64,000 nt of DNA from Acheta domesticus (GCA_031308135.1 JAHLJT010000631.1:148986277-149050276), one strand, 5' to 3'; counted from the stretch's first letter, positions 11,600 through 23,199 are shown. Notes: generated by a model from the sequence alone, not told the origin. Numbers and translations: made by a program.

Positions 11600-12545
11600 A
11601 AGAGGGTTTAAGTTTGAGCAATCTACAGTACCTCATAATAAAATTTATATGCTATCATAATAAATATTGTAATAACGCATAACCTCTGCAATGCAGAAAA
11701 AAATGAATATTAAAACACTTACATTAATACGCAAACATAATGTTTATTTTATGGAGTGCACATTGACATTTACAAGCTTTAGCCATTTTTTAAATTTATC
11801 TACTATTGCCAAGCACATAAGAATTATTTTGTGTCACGTATTCTGTACAGAAAAGAAACTAGTTCTTCAGGCCCCATTGAATGTTAAAAAAATCTTGCAA
11901 AAAAGAATACTTTTGTGATCTTTCTTTATTTGGAGATGATATTCTTTGCTAATTTACTTTCTAAGAATAGAATTTTCTAAAAACAAAAAAAAATGGTAAC
12001 TGCATAAGATCCTAGATAGTGTTTCAGTAATTGGAAAGTAGTCATTGCCAAAAGTTCTGGGATTTTGGTATTTCATTAGGAAATTATGTTGTGTGAATAT
12101 TTAACAGCAATGAAGTTTACATGATTTCTGGGAATATATTATTGTTAATCTTCCACCAATAAAAATTTTAAGGATGTAACACCATGCAAATTATTCGTGT
12201 TTGTTTGATTTTAATAAAATCCTAAAGAATTTGATGTTAATTTTTTCATTTCCTTTTACAACTTGTAAAAGAATTACAATTCTTGTTTTCAACAACAATA
12301 TGTACTTTTATTCTGAAAGTAGTAAATTCTTCCTTAATATGCAACATTTCTTTTAGCTTTTCCAATTTGTACCACTTCCCCCTTCATTCATTAAAACCGA
12401 TATCCTATCTAATTGTTAATTTTTCTAAAGAAAGGTTTTTAAATGCTGTTCACGTATTACAATAGCACTTTTATATATTTGAGAAACACTATTTAACGAT
12501 TTACTCTTGTAATGAAACAAATTTTAATTCAGAAAAATACAAATG
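11600..12545. repeat. Dispersed repeat P, copy 2
   Basis: Intact copy of the non-coding P repeat, highly similar to 15240-16230 over more than 900 bp. It begins at GGTCCTGGTTAACCTGAAGAG (11584) and ends after CGATTTACTCTTGTAATG. No coding capacity recognised. Confidence 0.8.
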
Positions 12546-12578
12546 TTTGAGAAGTGTTCATACCGAAAAGTAACTATA

Positions 12579-12806
12579 TTTCGGTTTTATTTTCTTGGCG
12601 TACGGGGGTGTGTCTTCAAAACAGAATATCTCACGGTATTTCACATCGTTCTCCATTCTGCCGCCAGGAGTCGCACGATCGCCAGCACGGCTCGATAGTC
12701 GCGATCCTGGGCTCCTAGCCGCACAACCATCGTAAACGACGCGAAATACCGTGAGATACTCCATTTTATTGACACACACCCGTGCGTCAAGAAAGACACA
12801 ACGAAG
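12579..12806. mobile_element. Foldback MITE family A, copy 2
   Basis: 228 bp with inverted ends TTTCGGTTTTATTTTCTTGG and AAGAAAGACACAACGAAG. It is preceded by TATA and followed by CATA. More diverged than copy 1. Confidence 0.8.
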
Positions 12807-12851
12807 CATACGAACTGACTATTTCACCATCATGTCAACAACATATATATA

Positions 12852-13100
12852 CTGCGATTTTTGTAGGAAGAGCTCTCAAGATAACTCAAATCCCATCTTC
12901 GCGATGGAATATGTCACGGCATTTCGTATCATTCACAGTCGTTCCGCTAGATTTTGCACGATCGCGACCGTATGAAGCAGTGCTTGCGATCATGCGACTT
13001 CTACCGGCAAGACCGAGAAAAGACGCGAAATGCCGTGACATATTCCATCGCGAAGATGGGATTTGAGTTATCTTGAGAGCTCTTCCTACAAAAATCGCAG
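12852..13100. mobile_element. Foldback MITE family B, copy 1 (249 bp)
   Basis: Almost perfect palindrome: the left arm starts CTGCGATTTTTGTAGGAAGA and the right arm ends TCTTCCTACAAAAATCGCAG, with arms of more than 80 bp, flanked by TATA on both sides. It contains GATGGAATATGTCACGGCAT, which resembles part of family A. Two other copies (16647-16895 and 23730-23978) have exactly the same length. Confidence 0.9.
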
Positions 13101-13104
13101 TATA

Positions 13105-13331
13105 ACATCGTTATTTTCTTTCTTGACGCATGGGGGGGTATCAATAAAATGGAATATCTCACGTTATTTTGCATCGTTCTCTGTTGTGCCGCCAAGCGTC
13201 GCATGATCGCCAGCACTGCTCAATACAGCGCGGTCATGCCATACTTCTAGCGGCACAATAAGAACGACGTAAAATATGAAATATTCCATTTTATTGACAC
13301 CCCCCTGTGCACCAAGAAAGAAAAACCGAAG
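13105..13331. mobile_element. Foldback MITE family A, copy 3
   Basis: Right arm ends GAAAGAAAAACCGAAG followed by TATA. The left terminus is slightly truncated where it meets MITE B1, only about 4 bp away. With copy 2 it makes an A-B-A cluster. The 160 bp to its right match the sequence to the right of copy 1 (8927-9093). Confidence 0.8.
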
Positions 13332-13498
13332 TATAAATATAAATGCATGGTAGAAGTATAATTACTTATGGATATTTATGGAGTTGTTTCTTTTACGTAA
13401 CTGCAGTTATTTGTGATTTATAAGTTTTCAATGTACATTAAATAATGGAACCATGGTTTGTAGATTAATTTTTCAATAAACACCAGAGTAGGAAGTTA

Positions 13499-14177
13499 GG
13501 CCTCATTCACAATGCAAACTTAAACGTAAACGTAACGTAGCCGCAAAACCTAGAAATGTGTTATTAAGCGAGACCATTCACAATGCCTTGACGTAACCGT
13601 AGACGTAAGACCGTAAACTTAAGAGTTCGCAAGCTCCAAGCTTTTACGTTAAGTTTACGTCGGAATTCTACCGAAGACCAATCCGAGAGCAGCATGGAAG
13701 CTCAATTTCAGATTGTGTTCAGGTAATTTGTGGTTATGTCATTGTTATTGTAATGCAGAGAACTAGTTTACGAATGCTTTTGATGCGTGTTGTGAATTCA
13801 ATGTAAGAACTTAGACAATTTTTATTGTGACTTTAACCTGAGATGGCGAATAAACTAATTATGTCCGACGAATTACTCATGAATTTGGTTCATGAGAATC
13901 CTTGCTTATAAGATGAAGGAAATGTGAGCACTACTACAACATCTACTACATCTATATAAAGACAAATCGATAAGAATTTCGAAGAAAAAGCTAGAAACCA
14001 TGGTGGAAAGACCTTTTCACCATGTTAGAGACGAATCGATCAAGTTTCAGTACAATGAATTCTGATTGGTTCAGGCGAAACTTACGTTCGTCATTGTGAA
14101 TGCTTGTTTTTACGTGTAAATTTTGCGGCCAAGTTTACGGCCTTACGTTACGGTTAAGTTTGCATTGTGAATGAGGC
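13499..14177 (+). mobile_element. PIF/Harbinger-like non-autonomous element with a MADF-like relic
   Basis: TIR GCCTCATTCACAATGCAAAC at the left, with its inverse GTTTGCATTGTGAATGAGGC (about 14158-14177) at the right. A 3-bp TTA duplication (13496-13498, 14178-14180) fits the TWA target of PIF/Harbinger. The same host sequence without insertion is present at about 9093-9100 (GGAAGTTATAAG), a paralogous empty site. Inside, the + strand from 13843 reads MANKLIMSDELLMNLVHENP followed by CLY and a stop, resembling the start of a MADF DNA-binding domain. Autonomous PIF/Harbinger elements carry a Myb/MADF-like second protein. The rest of that protein and the transposase are missing. Confidence 0.8.
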
Positions 14178-14180
14178 TTA

Positions 14181-14547
14181 CAAACATTATTCTTCGTAGA
14201 AGCCAGTGGTTCGCTTTCACGATTCGTGAGTCACGAAGTCGATTCACTATCCACTAGCGCACCACAAACAGACGTACAATCGAAGAACTACATGGACGAG
14301 AAGCCAATTTACTCGGTTGAACATTTACTCGGTTGAATCGGTACAACTGTACCAATCGTCGATTGAAAACGCGGGAAAATGCCGTGGCAATGTGGGCGGA
14401 GGCCCAATTGGTCCATTGGGCCTCCGCCCACATTGCCACCGCATTTTCCCGCGTTTTCAATCGACGATTGGTACAGTTGCACCGATTCAACCGAGTAAAT
14501 TGGCTTCTCGTCCATGTAGTTCTTCGATTGTGCGTCTGCTGAACGAT
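14181..14547. repeat. Dispersed repeat Q, copy 3, folded into a large palindrome
   Basis: The Q sequence runs forward to about 14405 and then returns inverted: GGGCGGAGGCCCAATTGG is followed by CCATTGGGCCTCCGCCC. Arms of about 120 bp match nearly base for base out to CGAAGAACTACATGGACGAG and its complement. A small tandem duplication (ATTTACTCGGTTGAA, twice at about 14307-14337) disturbs only the left arm. In copies 1 and 2 the sequence continues instead to CTTTGGGA.CATGGCGCC. Confidence 0.85.
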
Positions 14548-14690
14548 AAAGGGGGTGATAAGGCACTCATGAAAACCATTCAATGGGGTGGATGACTCGG
14601 TAGCTCAGTGCTCAGAGCAGCTGGGTATAAACCAGAAGACCCGTGTTCGAATCCCTTTCAGGCCGATCAATTTTTTTTTAACAAATTTAA
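14548..14690 (+). mobile_element. tRNA-derived SINE, copy 2
   Basis: GGGGGTGATAAG leader, box A TAGCTCAGTGCTC, box B GTGTTCGAATCCC, then ATCAATTTTTTTTTAACAAA with a T9 terminator. Same layout as the minus-strand copy at 11385-11545. Confidence 0.78.
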
Positions 14691-15239
14691 TGACATAAGT
14701 AGAAAATTTCTCTCTATTAAAATGCTTGAAACAAAGATGCCTTGTCTTCTTGAACCCACTTTTATCACAAAAATGTATCATTTTAAGCACACATGACGAA
14801 TAATGTTCCTACCAATGTTGAATATATTTGTCTCAATAACATTCATTGCATAAACACTATTCAGAAGTTTCTTCAAAATTCAAATAATTGTTATTCACCC
14901 TCATGAACGAAACATTTACTCAAAATTAACTAGATTATTAGATTTATTGGTAAAGTAAATTATTTCTTATAAGTAATAAAATGCTCATGAAGTCCAGTGT
15001 ATTTTTAAAATAACGTTGTAACTTGTATCACACAGGAAGAATTTGAGAGAAGAAGATGAGCACTGATGGGATGAAGATAAAAGGGAGAGGTGGGTATCCC
15101 ACTTGTGCATCACTGAGAATGCCAGCCTGCCTTTACAATTTTCTTAATGTAAGTTATTTCTTTTTAAATGCATTTATTTATTTTTGCATTTTTTATTTTC
15201 TTTATTTTCCAAATTTATTTATATGAAATAATGTTATCT
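14691..15239. other. AT-rich stretch without recognised features
   Basis: No open frame of interest and no repeat that recurs in this window. Confidence 0.3.
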
Positions 15240-16230
15240 TTATTTTCTTATTATTAGGTCCTGGTTAACCTGAAGAGGTCGAGCAATCTACAGTACCTCA
15301 TAATAAAATGTGTATGCTATCATAATAAATATTGTAATAAATCATAACCTCTGCAATGTAGAAAAAAAATAATATTAAAACACTTACATTAATATGCAAA
15401 CATAATGTTTATTTTATGGAGTGCACATTCACATTTACAAGCTACAGCCATTTTTTCATTTATCTACTATTGCCATGCACATAAGAATTTTTTTGTGTCA
15501 CTTCTTCGGTACAGAAAAGTAACTAGTTCTTCAGGCCCCATTGAATGTTAAAAAAATCTTGCAAACAAAGAATATTTTTGTCATCTTTCTTTATTTGGAG
15601 GAGATGATATTCTTTACTAATTTACTTTCTAAGAATAGAATTTTCTAAAAACAAAAAAAATTGGTGACTGCATAAGATCCTAGATAGTGTTTCAGTAATT
15701 GGAAAGTAGTCATTGCCAAAAGTTCTGGGATTTTGGTATTTCATTAGGAAATTATGTTGTGTGATTATTTAACAGCAATGAAGTTTACATGATTTCCGGG
15801 AATATATTATTGTTAATCTTCCTCCAATAAAAATTCTAAGGATGTAATACTATGCAAATTATTTGAGTTTGTTTGATTTTAATAAAATCCTAAAGAATTT
15901 GATGTTAATTTTTTCATTTCCTTTTACAACTTGTAAAAGAATTACAATTCTTGTTTTCAACAACAATATGTACTTTTATTCTGAAAGTAGTAAATTCTTC
16001 CTTAATATGCAACATTTCTTTTAGCATTTCCAATTTGTACCACTTCCCCCTTCATTCATTAAAACCGGAATCCCATCTAAGTGTTAATTTTTCTAAAGAA
16101 AGGTTTTTAAATGCTGTTCACGTATTACAATAGCACTTTTATATATTTGAGAAACACTATTTAACGATTTACTCTTGTAATGAAAAAAATCTTAATTCAC
16201 AAAAATATAAAGGTTTGAATCGTTTGCATA
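15240..16230. repeat. Dispersed repeat P, copy 3
   Basis: Starts at TTATTAGGTCCTGGTTAACC. It tracks copy 2 for about 940 bp with few differences, including AGTAGTAAATTCTTCC, the empty target of the hAT MITE in copy 1. Confidence 0.8.
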
Positions 16231-16646
16231 GCGAAAAGTAACTACGAACGGAATATTTCACCATCATCACAACTACATATAAGTTGTAAAATAAATGCAG
16301 ACACCTTCCTATTGAACGCAGTTACTTCGTAGCTAATTTAACTTCACTGTCAAGTGTAACTCAACATACCGCCAAAATGAACGACAGCACATGAGTGAAA
16401 AACAAATTAACACCGAAAAAGAACGACTATCTTGCTATCTAAGCACATGTAAAAACATTGACACATTAGCGCTGTACAGTCGTGTACGGGAGGAGAGCGA
16501 ACTACCAAAGTAATGGTTGGTAAACCGATTGCAACAGATTCCAACGGTTGAAAAGGCGGGAAAGAATCGTTGATTCATCTAATCACTCATTAGCATCACT
16601 ACTCTGCAGGGCCTCTGCGCCCGACTCTGCTGGAGAAGCGTCTATA
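16231..16646. other. Non-coding stretch
   Basis: No gene recognised. 16480-16625 is GC-richer and precedes a family B MITE. Confidence 0.3.
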
Positions 16647-16895
16647 CTGCGATTTTTCTAGGAAGAGCTCTCAAGATAACTCGAATCCCATCTTCGCGAT
16701 GGAATATGTCACGGCATTTCGCGTCTTTTCTCGGTCTTGCGGGTAGAAGTCGCATGATCGCAAGCACTGCTTCATACAGTCGCGATCGTGCGAAATCTAG
16801 CGGAACGACTGTGAATGATACGAAATGCCGTGACATATTCCATCGCGAAGATGGGATTTGAGTTATCTTGAGAGCTCTTCCTACAAAAATCGCAG
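16647..16895. mobile_element. Foldback MITE family B, copy 2 (249 bp)
   Basis: Ends CTGCGATTTTTCTAGGAAGA and CTTCCTACAAAAATCGCAG with TATA on both sides. Same length as copies 1 and 3. Confidence 0.9.
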
Positions 16896-16897
16896 TA

Positions 16898-17035
16898 TAG
16901 GGACCCGACAGTGCTCCACGACTCAAGCGCCAATGTGGTGCTTTCGAGAACTGGCCGACGATTCCGATTCAGTCCGACGATTCCATTCAGTCCGACGAGT
17001 CCGATTCATAGAGGAGAGATATTGTATCTCTCCTC
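16898..17035 (+). repeat. Repeat X (GGGACCCGACAGTGCTCC), with a hairpin
   Basis: The segment from GGGACCCGACAGTGCTCC through CGCCAATGTGGTGCTTTCGA matches, inverted, 37590-37647. A related CCGTTCC-rich part occurs at 24000-24100. At 17009-17035 lies a perfect 12-bp hairpin, AGAGGAGAGATA TTG TATCTCTCCTCT. Origin unknown; probably an end of a further transposon family. Confidence 0.55.
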
Positions 17036-17522
17036 TACATATTGTGCATCCAAACATTTGATTGCAGTATGGCGCTTTATGGAGTATTGCCCTCTCTTTC
17101 TATCCAATACAATTTTACATAAGACTCTCTCTTTCTATCGCAAGCTGTGTTGCCGATTCAGGAGGCTCGGGGTTATTCGACTCGTCCATCCTGTTTCACG
17201 CGCAAATACTTAACAAGTCCCTTCAACAATAGCTTCAGTTGTGTTGATCAATTGAATTTTTTACCAGTTATTCCCAGAACTCTTATGAATGTGGAATGTG
17301 TTATTTTGTAATTTAGTTTTATGGTTTAATTTCTATGAAATTAATTATAAATGATAGCCAAATGCCTATTTCTACATTTTGACGTCCTTAAATTTTCACT
17401 ATGCAAGAAACTTTTTTATTATTGCAAAAAAACACAAACACCCAGCGGATGAAATGACAAAGGAAGTCCAAATTTTGATATGAGACAAAACACATGTCTG
17501 TATGAATGGTTCTTGAGTTATA
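17036..17522. other. Non-coding stretch
   Basis: No domain recognised in the short open frames. Confidence 0.3.
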
Positions 17523-17940
17523 CTGCGAGCAAAACTTCTGCTGACTTGACAGCCGGGAGTGGGGGAGAGCGATGTTGCCACTTACTCGGGCGGCAGACAC
17601 GTGTTCGTTCTTGTGTCAGATCATCTGTTGAGGCATACACGACCAACTTATTGTATTTTTGGTGGAATTGTAATAAGGACACTAGTTTATTTTATGAAAT
17701 TCTGTTACACAATTTTATCGCAGTCCCTTACACTATAATCCTGCCAAAGCAAGGAATAACGAAACATTTTTGCATAACACGCGCAAAGCAAATGAAAATA
17801 AGTACAGCGAGACGCCGTAAGTAGAGTAAACGTCGGCAACTCTGTAGTGACATCATAATTTGAAGCCTCTGATTGGATAACGAAACCCCCTCTCCCCTGT
17901 CAGCCTGGAGCTGTCAAGTCGGCAGAAATATTACTCGCAG
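17523..17940. mobile_element. MITE family D
   Basis: Inverted ends: TATACTGCGAGCAAAACTTC at the left and GGCAGAAATATTACTCGCAG followed by TATA at the right. The arms continue with CTGACTTGACAGCC and its counterpart GCTGTCAAGTCGG for about 50 bp. The terminal CTGCGA next to TATA is the same as in family B, so B and D may be mobilised by the same transposase. The internal frame 17480-17824 has no known domain. Confidence 0.7.
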
Positions 17941-19678
17941 TATAGACTGTAAAAAAAAATATTTCGTGCGCTCCGAACATACATCTCATGTCGTTCAGTG
18001 ATCTTGAATACTTCTCAGCGATTCTCAACAGGCGATGTTAAAGGAAAAATTAAGTATTTATTTTTGAATTTCACTTATTAAAAACGGTGAAATACATTGA
18101 AACATATCTAAAAATGAATTCGAAATTTTACAGTTAATAATATTAATGCCAAAGACATTCAACCAGTAGTTGTCGTAAAATGTGCTTTCAGATGCAAATA
18201 TGAGATGAATTATTAGCTAGTGTTCAAAAGAATATTATGCATTGTCCGCACAAAACCTTGCAGTATTTGATCCCATCCATGTCATCTCACCTTTGTGAAT
18301 AAGCATTTTCCCTTTATTTTACATAAAAAGTGGATATATTGGACGTATAAAATGACTTGGGACTGAAAATTAGCAATATTCACCTTGATATCGATGTCAT
18401 TCTCGCAAAACAATTCAAGCCTCGTCAGTATGTGATGAATTAACAATCTGTTCCAACTGGATTGGGACTTGATTTGCTATTGATATTTCAGTTTTAACTC
18501 TCATTTAAAGGCCTGTTTTTTTAAATAATAATACATCTTTTTTATCAAAAACCTTTAATTTCTAATATTAAGCCATCTATTTAACATGTTTCGAAATTAT
18601 TTTCGTTTAAGTGGTATTCTAATTTGCTCCAGGCTTGTAAGAGGTACGCAACTGAAGGGTGAAACCCCCCGCCGAAATCCCATCTTGCTTATGAATAAAA
18701 AAGTAGGAAAAATAACTTTGTCCTCTGTGACCTTCACACTCAGACTGGCGAAACCCTGAGTTGTCAACGTCTATCGTCCGTGGGAAGACAGCTCCCCCTT
18801 CGTAGGACATACGGTATTGGAAGCAAGTGCAGCAAACATTCTCAACATTTCGCCAGCTGGTAGAACACCAAGCAAAACCCACATACTATTAAAATTTTGA
18901 AGTGTTAGGGAGTATTAGGAATAGTGTATAAAAGACGTTTTGCATCAAGACCTTTCATGACCTCCGCGCTTCCTGCAATGAGCAAAATTGCATCGGCAGT
19001 GCCAAAAACGTTTATCAATCGATGTCAGATTTTATAGACTGATGGCAAAGGTCATATCCGTTGCCAACGGCACAGTATACTAATTTTATCGAAGTCGTAA
19101 ACCATCGCTATTTTTAAGAAACGAAAAATAAACTTACATACGGTGCACTTGATGTCATTGCTTTGAAACTTTTTTATTAGAATCCATTATTGTGAAAATT
19201 TTGTTTCTAAGCGTAAGTGAAATTATTTATTTGTCCCATATAGAGATAACATTTTCAGAGGCTCATATCTTTGCAATAATTGTATTTGGATTATTCCACG
19301 TATGTGTTCGACCTTTTTGTCTTTCCGAACCTGTCATGTAAACACCCGTTTTTAACCAGCACCCTCTCCAGGGAGAGGGTGCTGCTAAGACCCTGACTAG
19401 CGGCGGGGCGCGGCGATTTTCGCACTTCGACAGGCAGCAGGTCATGAAAAGTATGAATACTGATTGTCGCAAAATCACTACTTGCAATGCTTCTTTCTTC
19501 AAAAAATCAATATTAATGGATTTTAAAAGGTGCTGAACAAGCTGTCAAAATTTCATGTCAATCCGAGTATCAAGCACGGCGAGTGTTGCGTGTAAGCGCT
19601 GCTGAGAAGTGACAACGCTGTTCTCCATAAGCTCTGTACTGCAATCAAATGCTTGGACGCACTATAGAGAGATACAAC
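17941..19678. other. No gene recognised; one perfect hairpin
   Basis: The minus-strand frame 18882-18619 (87 codons) resembles nothing I know. A perfect 12-bp hairpin AGCACCCTCTCC AG GGAGAGGGTGCT lies at 19358-19383. Confidence 0.35.
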
Positions 19679-21597
19679 TAGAGTGCGCGTGACCCTACTG
19701 CGCATGTTTCAACATGAGGTGGTCGTATGTCACGTGACTTTGGGACACCGGCAGCTCGTGTTGTATGCGCTTGTATGTATCTTTGTGTGCTGTTTGCTGT
19801 TTCTGGTGCTACAGCGTTATTATTTTGCGACGTTGTGGATATTGGTTCACTTCTTACGATCCACACGTGTGTGAGATTTGTTAGAAATCATGGTTTAGTA
19901 TTGTTGTTTTGGCTGCAACAAGAAGTACGTGAAAGAAGGAGGAGTCACGTTTCATAGGTAGGTTATTAATTTGTTTTAATATTTTGTCATACCCTTTTAG
20001 TTGTGCATTCATGCATTGCATGCATTTTCGGACGTATCATGGATGATTTTAGTGGATTTGTTGTGCATTCTAGTTTTCCTAAAGATGAAACAAGGAAGAA
20101 AGTGTGGGTGCAAAAGCTTAGGAGGGAGAATTTTACTCCTACAAAATTTTCCAAAGTTTGTTCAAAACATTTTGAAGAAAACTGTTTTGATAGAGAAAAG
20201 TTTGGAGGTGTTTGGCTTAAAGCTGAAGCAGTACCTACAATATTCAATTTTCCCAAACACTTGAATAAGCAAACTGAGAGAAGAAAATCTCCTGTAAAAA
20301 GAACAACAAATGTTGGTAAGGTTATAGGAATCTTGAAATATTTTCTGTGTAGAATTGTAATAATTAATGAGGAATGTTTTTCTGATACATTTGTCTGCTG
20401 TTTCAGCAACACAATCTAGTTCAAGGGCTTCTTCATCTGTACCTTCTGCAGATGAGTCACACTGTAAATAATGACACGTCATCAACTGAAAGGATTTCTG
20501 CAAGCAGAAAGCGTCCTTTGAGGTATGTGCTACTTGACTAATATTCTCTCAACAATAGGATTCCCCATAAAACAATGAAATAGTTTCCTCACAATGTTCC
20601 TCAATGTAAATTATTCCAAAATTCTTTTTCTTTTCAAGAAGTGAAATAACAGTTTAACTTTCTGTTAAAATTCTACAATTATGTTGTATTAAAATTTTTG
20701 TCCATTTATTTATTTCATAGATATATTGGTGACTTTGTTGATGAAGATATGGACTCTCCATTAAAAGCGAGACAAGTGTTAAAGATAGCTCGTAAACAGG
20801 TCTGCGAACAGAAAAAAAAGATTGTGCATTTATGGTCTCAGAATATGAAGTTCAGGAGGAAAATTTCATCATTGGAAAATCTTCTTACTGAAATCAAAGA
20901 AAAAGCACAAATGTCTGATGATGCTCTTCATGTCTTAGAGGTATGACTTTTAATACACTCTCACAATATGATCTAATTAGGAGTATTTAATTTTAAAGAT
21001 CTTAAATTTCACTTGTCAAATTGAATCTCTAGATGTCTATTAGACGCATAACTAAATGAGAGTGAAAGGTGTATTTGTTGAAGTATTGTGTTTGATGAAC
21101 AAATAAAATGCAAATTAAGGTTGTTGATAAACATGCAAATTAAGGTTATTGTTAATGTATCTTACACATGTTATCCTTTGCACATTAGAGTGAGGGTATG
21201 AAAGACAACAAAATATACTTGTATCTGATACTTTTCTTGATTACCCTGATGAGATGTGTTGATAACGTACTTGGTTATTTTTTGTAAAGTGGTTGTTTAA
21301 TGCTATTATCTTATCTTCTCATGAATGTAAATATCTATTTTCAAAAACATTTCTGTTTCTGTATATCGGGTTAGCTCCTTACTGATTACACATATTCCAA
21401 ATCTTGTTTCCTTGATATTGCTTCTCATTCCATCATAACTAATAGGTTTGCAATTTCTGATGGGTCACTATCAACTTCACACAATACTTTCTAACAATAC
21501 AATAAAATTCAAATATAACAAGCAAATAATTAAAGCATAAAACAATTTTGTGTTGCTCGACCAGTTTAAGTGATGGAATCTAGTATGGATGCCCCTT

Positions 21598-21905
21598 GCA
21601 TATACAATATATGTATAATAAAATAAATATATATTTAAAAAGGAGAGAAAAAATATATAAAAAAATATATATATATATTAATATATAAAAAAAAAGATAA
21701 AATTTAACTAAAATCATAATTTTTCTGTCAGTAATTGATAACAACTAGTGATGTACAATAGACATATTCCATCTGATCCATCCAATAGACATATTCATGC
21801 AGAAGGTTTTATTTTTTATATACTAGTTTTTTTTTTTCTTTTTATATATATATGTGTGTGTATGCATATATGTATGTATGTATGTATATATATATATACA
21901 TACAA
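21598..21905. repeat. AT microsatellites in THAP intron 4
   Basis: TATATA/AAATATAT tracts at 21600-21690, then TATATGTGTGTGTATGCATA and repeated TATG/TA units at 21843-21904. Confidence 0.8.
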
Positions 21906-22249
21906 TTAATTATTAGCTTATGAGTGTGTGACCTCACTTTGACTCTTGCTGTACCAGTTATTGTTCTTGATAGCCATTGGTTAGCTCCCAGGGTATTCAC
22001 TAGTCCATTCAGGAACATGCAGGCATGCTGTCCTGTGTGGCTTGTTTCTCATGATGTGAACTTTCATATTCTCTATGTAACTTCCCACGCATAGTAAGGT
22101 ATGTGTCCTATTTCTCTGTAATTATTTGTAATTTTCTTTGTAATTAATTTGTAATTTTCTTTGTAATATATATTCAATGTTTTTATAATTTTTTTAAAAT
22201 TATAATTGGAACTGTGAAATATTTTAATAACCGTGTTGTGAAAACTTGT

Positions 22250-22300
22250 CCAGCCCTGAAGATGGAGCTATAATAAACTCCGAAACGTCGGCAAACTAAA
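22250..22300 (+). repeat. CCTGAAGATGG...CCGAAACGTCGG motif, Penelope-like
   Basis: CCTGAAGATGGAGC (22254-22267) pairs across a loop with CTCCGAAACGTCGGC. From general knowledge, similar CTGAnGA-stem-GAAAC sequences occur in the ends of Penelope-like retroelements, where some are hammerhead ribozymes. Here one extra base separates CTGAAGA from the stem, so catalysis is doubtful. Confidence 0.3.
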
Positions 22301-22739
22301 ATATGTTATTTATTGGACCAAAACCCGTGAACCCGCAATGGAATTGAAAAACATTTTAATTAAAAATATCATTTATTGAATATTTTTTATTGATATCATT
22401 TATTATTTCTTTCAGACGACTCTCCCAGGTCCCAGTAAGGAATTGGTGAAGAGGTCAGTCTTTGACGAAAGAGGGCAGTATCCTCCAGATCTGAGGTCAT
22501 TTGCCATGACACTGCAATTTTATTCTTCTAAAGCTTATAATTATGTACAAGAAAACGCTAAAAAACGAAAAAATTAAGAAAATGACAGAAAAATGTACTT
22601 TTGGCGGTGATAGCAGCTGGCAAGAAAGAGTTTGTGGCGTTCGGAATAGCTAGCGAAGACCCATGGAAATAGAAAACTAATACGGGAAAGTCAGAAAAAA
22701 TCCAAGAAATCCATTCTGTAGCACCACTAGTTACTAGTA

Positions 22740-23155
22740 AACTAGTAAATTCTTTGAAAAATATGTACTTCAGCTTTTAGGTCAAAGACCCCCCATTTCG
22801 ATCAGGTTTTTGTCCAGTTTTCCTGATCCATTGAGCAAATGCTGTGATGGCCCCTTGTTTTTCTTTTGGACATAAATGTAGCTTCACTATGCCCACGTTT
22901 TCTTGAGCTTACTTGCTAGTATTTTTAGGAGTAACTGTTACTGTTACTGTTTTGTTAGTAATACAAAGTAAAAAAATTAAAACCTTCAGTTTGTTGATCG
23001 ATACACATAGGTTTTATATAACTCGGGAGGGAAAATGTCTAATGTTTGTAGTTAAAATATTGGGAAGAGCTTTTGAAGCTCAAGAAAATGAGTGCAGATT
23101 GTACTTCTCCCCCATACATCACATACTATTTTTGACTAAATAAATCAAAATATAA
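22740..23155 (+). mobile_element. 3' UTR fragment of APE-type LINE family 2
   Basis: TCGATCAGGTTTTTGTCCAG and CATAAATGTAGCTTCACT match the 3' end of the longer LINE at 30745-31090. It ends near GACTAAATAAATC, a degenerate form of that element's (AAAT)n tail. It is a 5'-truncated insertion inside P-like element 2. Confidence 0.8.
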
Positions 23156-23199
23156 ATCAAAGATAAAAAGCCTTTTATTTTCCTCTATAAATCCTTGAA

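Larger units (their letters stand above)
19890..22577 (+). pseudogene. THAP-domain P-element-type protein, five exons, decayed
   Basis: Exon 1 (19890-19957): ATG at 19890, in-frame TAG as codon 3, then YCCFGCNKKYVKEGGVTFH with the first THAP cysteine pair. Exon 2 (20074-20315, acceptor TTCTAG, donor GTAAGG): SFPKDETRKKVWVQKLRREN, VCSKHFEENCF (the C-x2-H pair) and AVPTIF, the diagnostic THAP motif. Exon 3 (20407-20522) is Ser-rich, but its frame from exon 2 meets a stop; the frame that joins exon 4 is the next one. Exon 4 (20721-20940) is a coiled coil. Exon 5 (22416-22577) reads YPPDLRSFAMTLQFYSSKAY, typical of the segment after the coiled coil in THAP9/P transposases, and then stops early. 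Splice phases agree between exons 1-2, 3-4 and 4-5. The gene lies between inverted ends, so I infer a P-like element rather than a host gene. The missing catalytic half and the two lesions make it inactive. Confidence 0.8.

Noticed and set aside
18619..18882. Cys-rich 87-codon minus-strand protein
   Set aside because: No signal peptide, no family resemblance, no neighbouring exon evidence.
19890..22577. Functional THAP host gene
   Set aside because: TAG at codon 3, frame break in exon 3 and early stop in exon 5, within inverted element-like ends.
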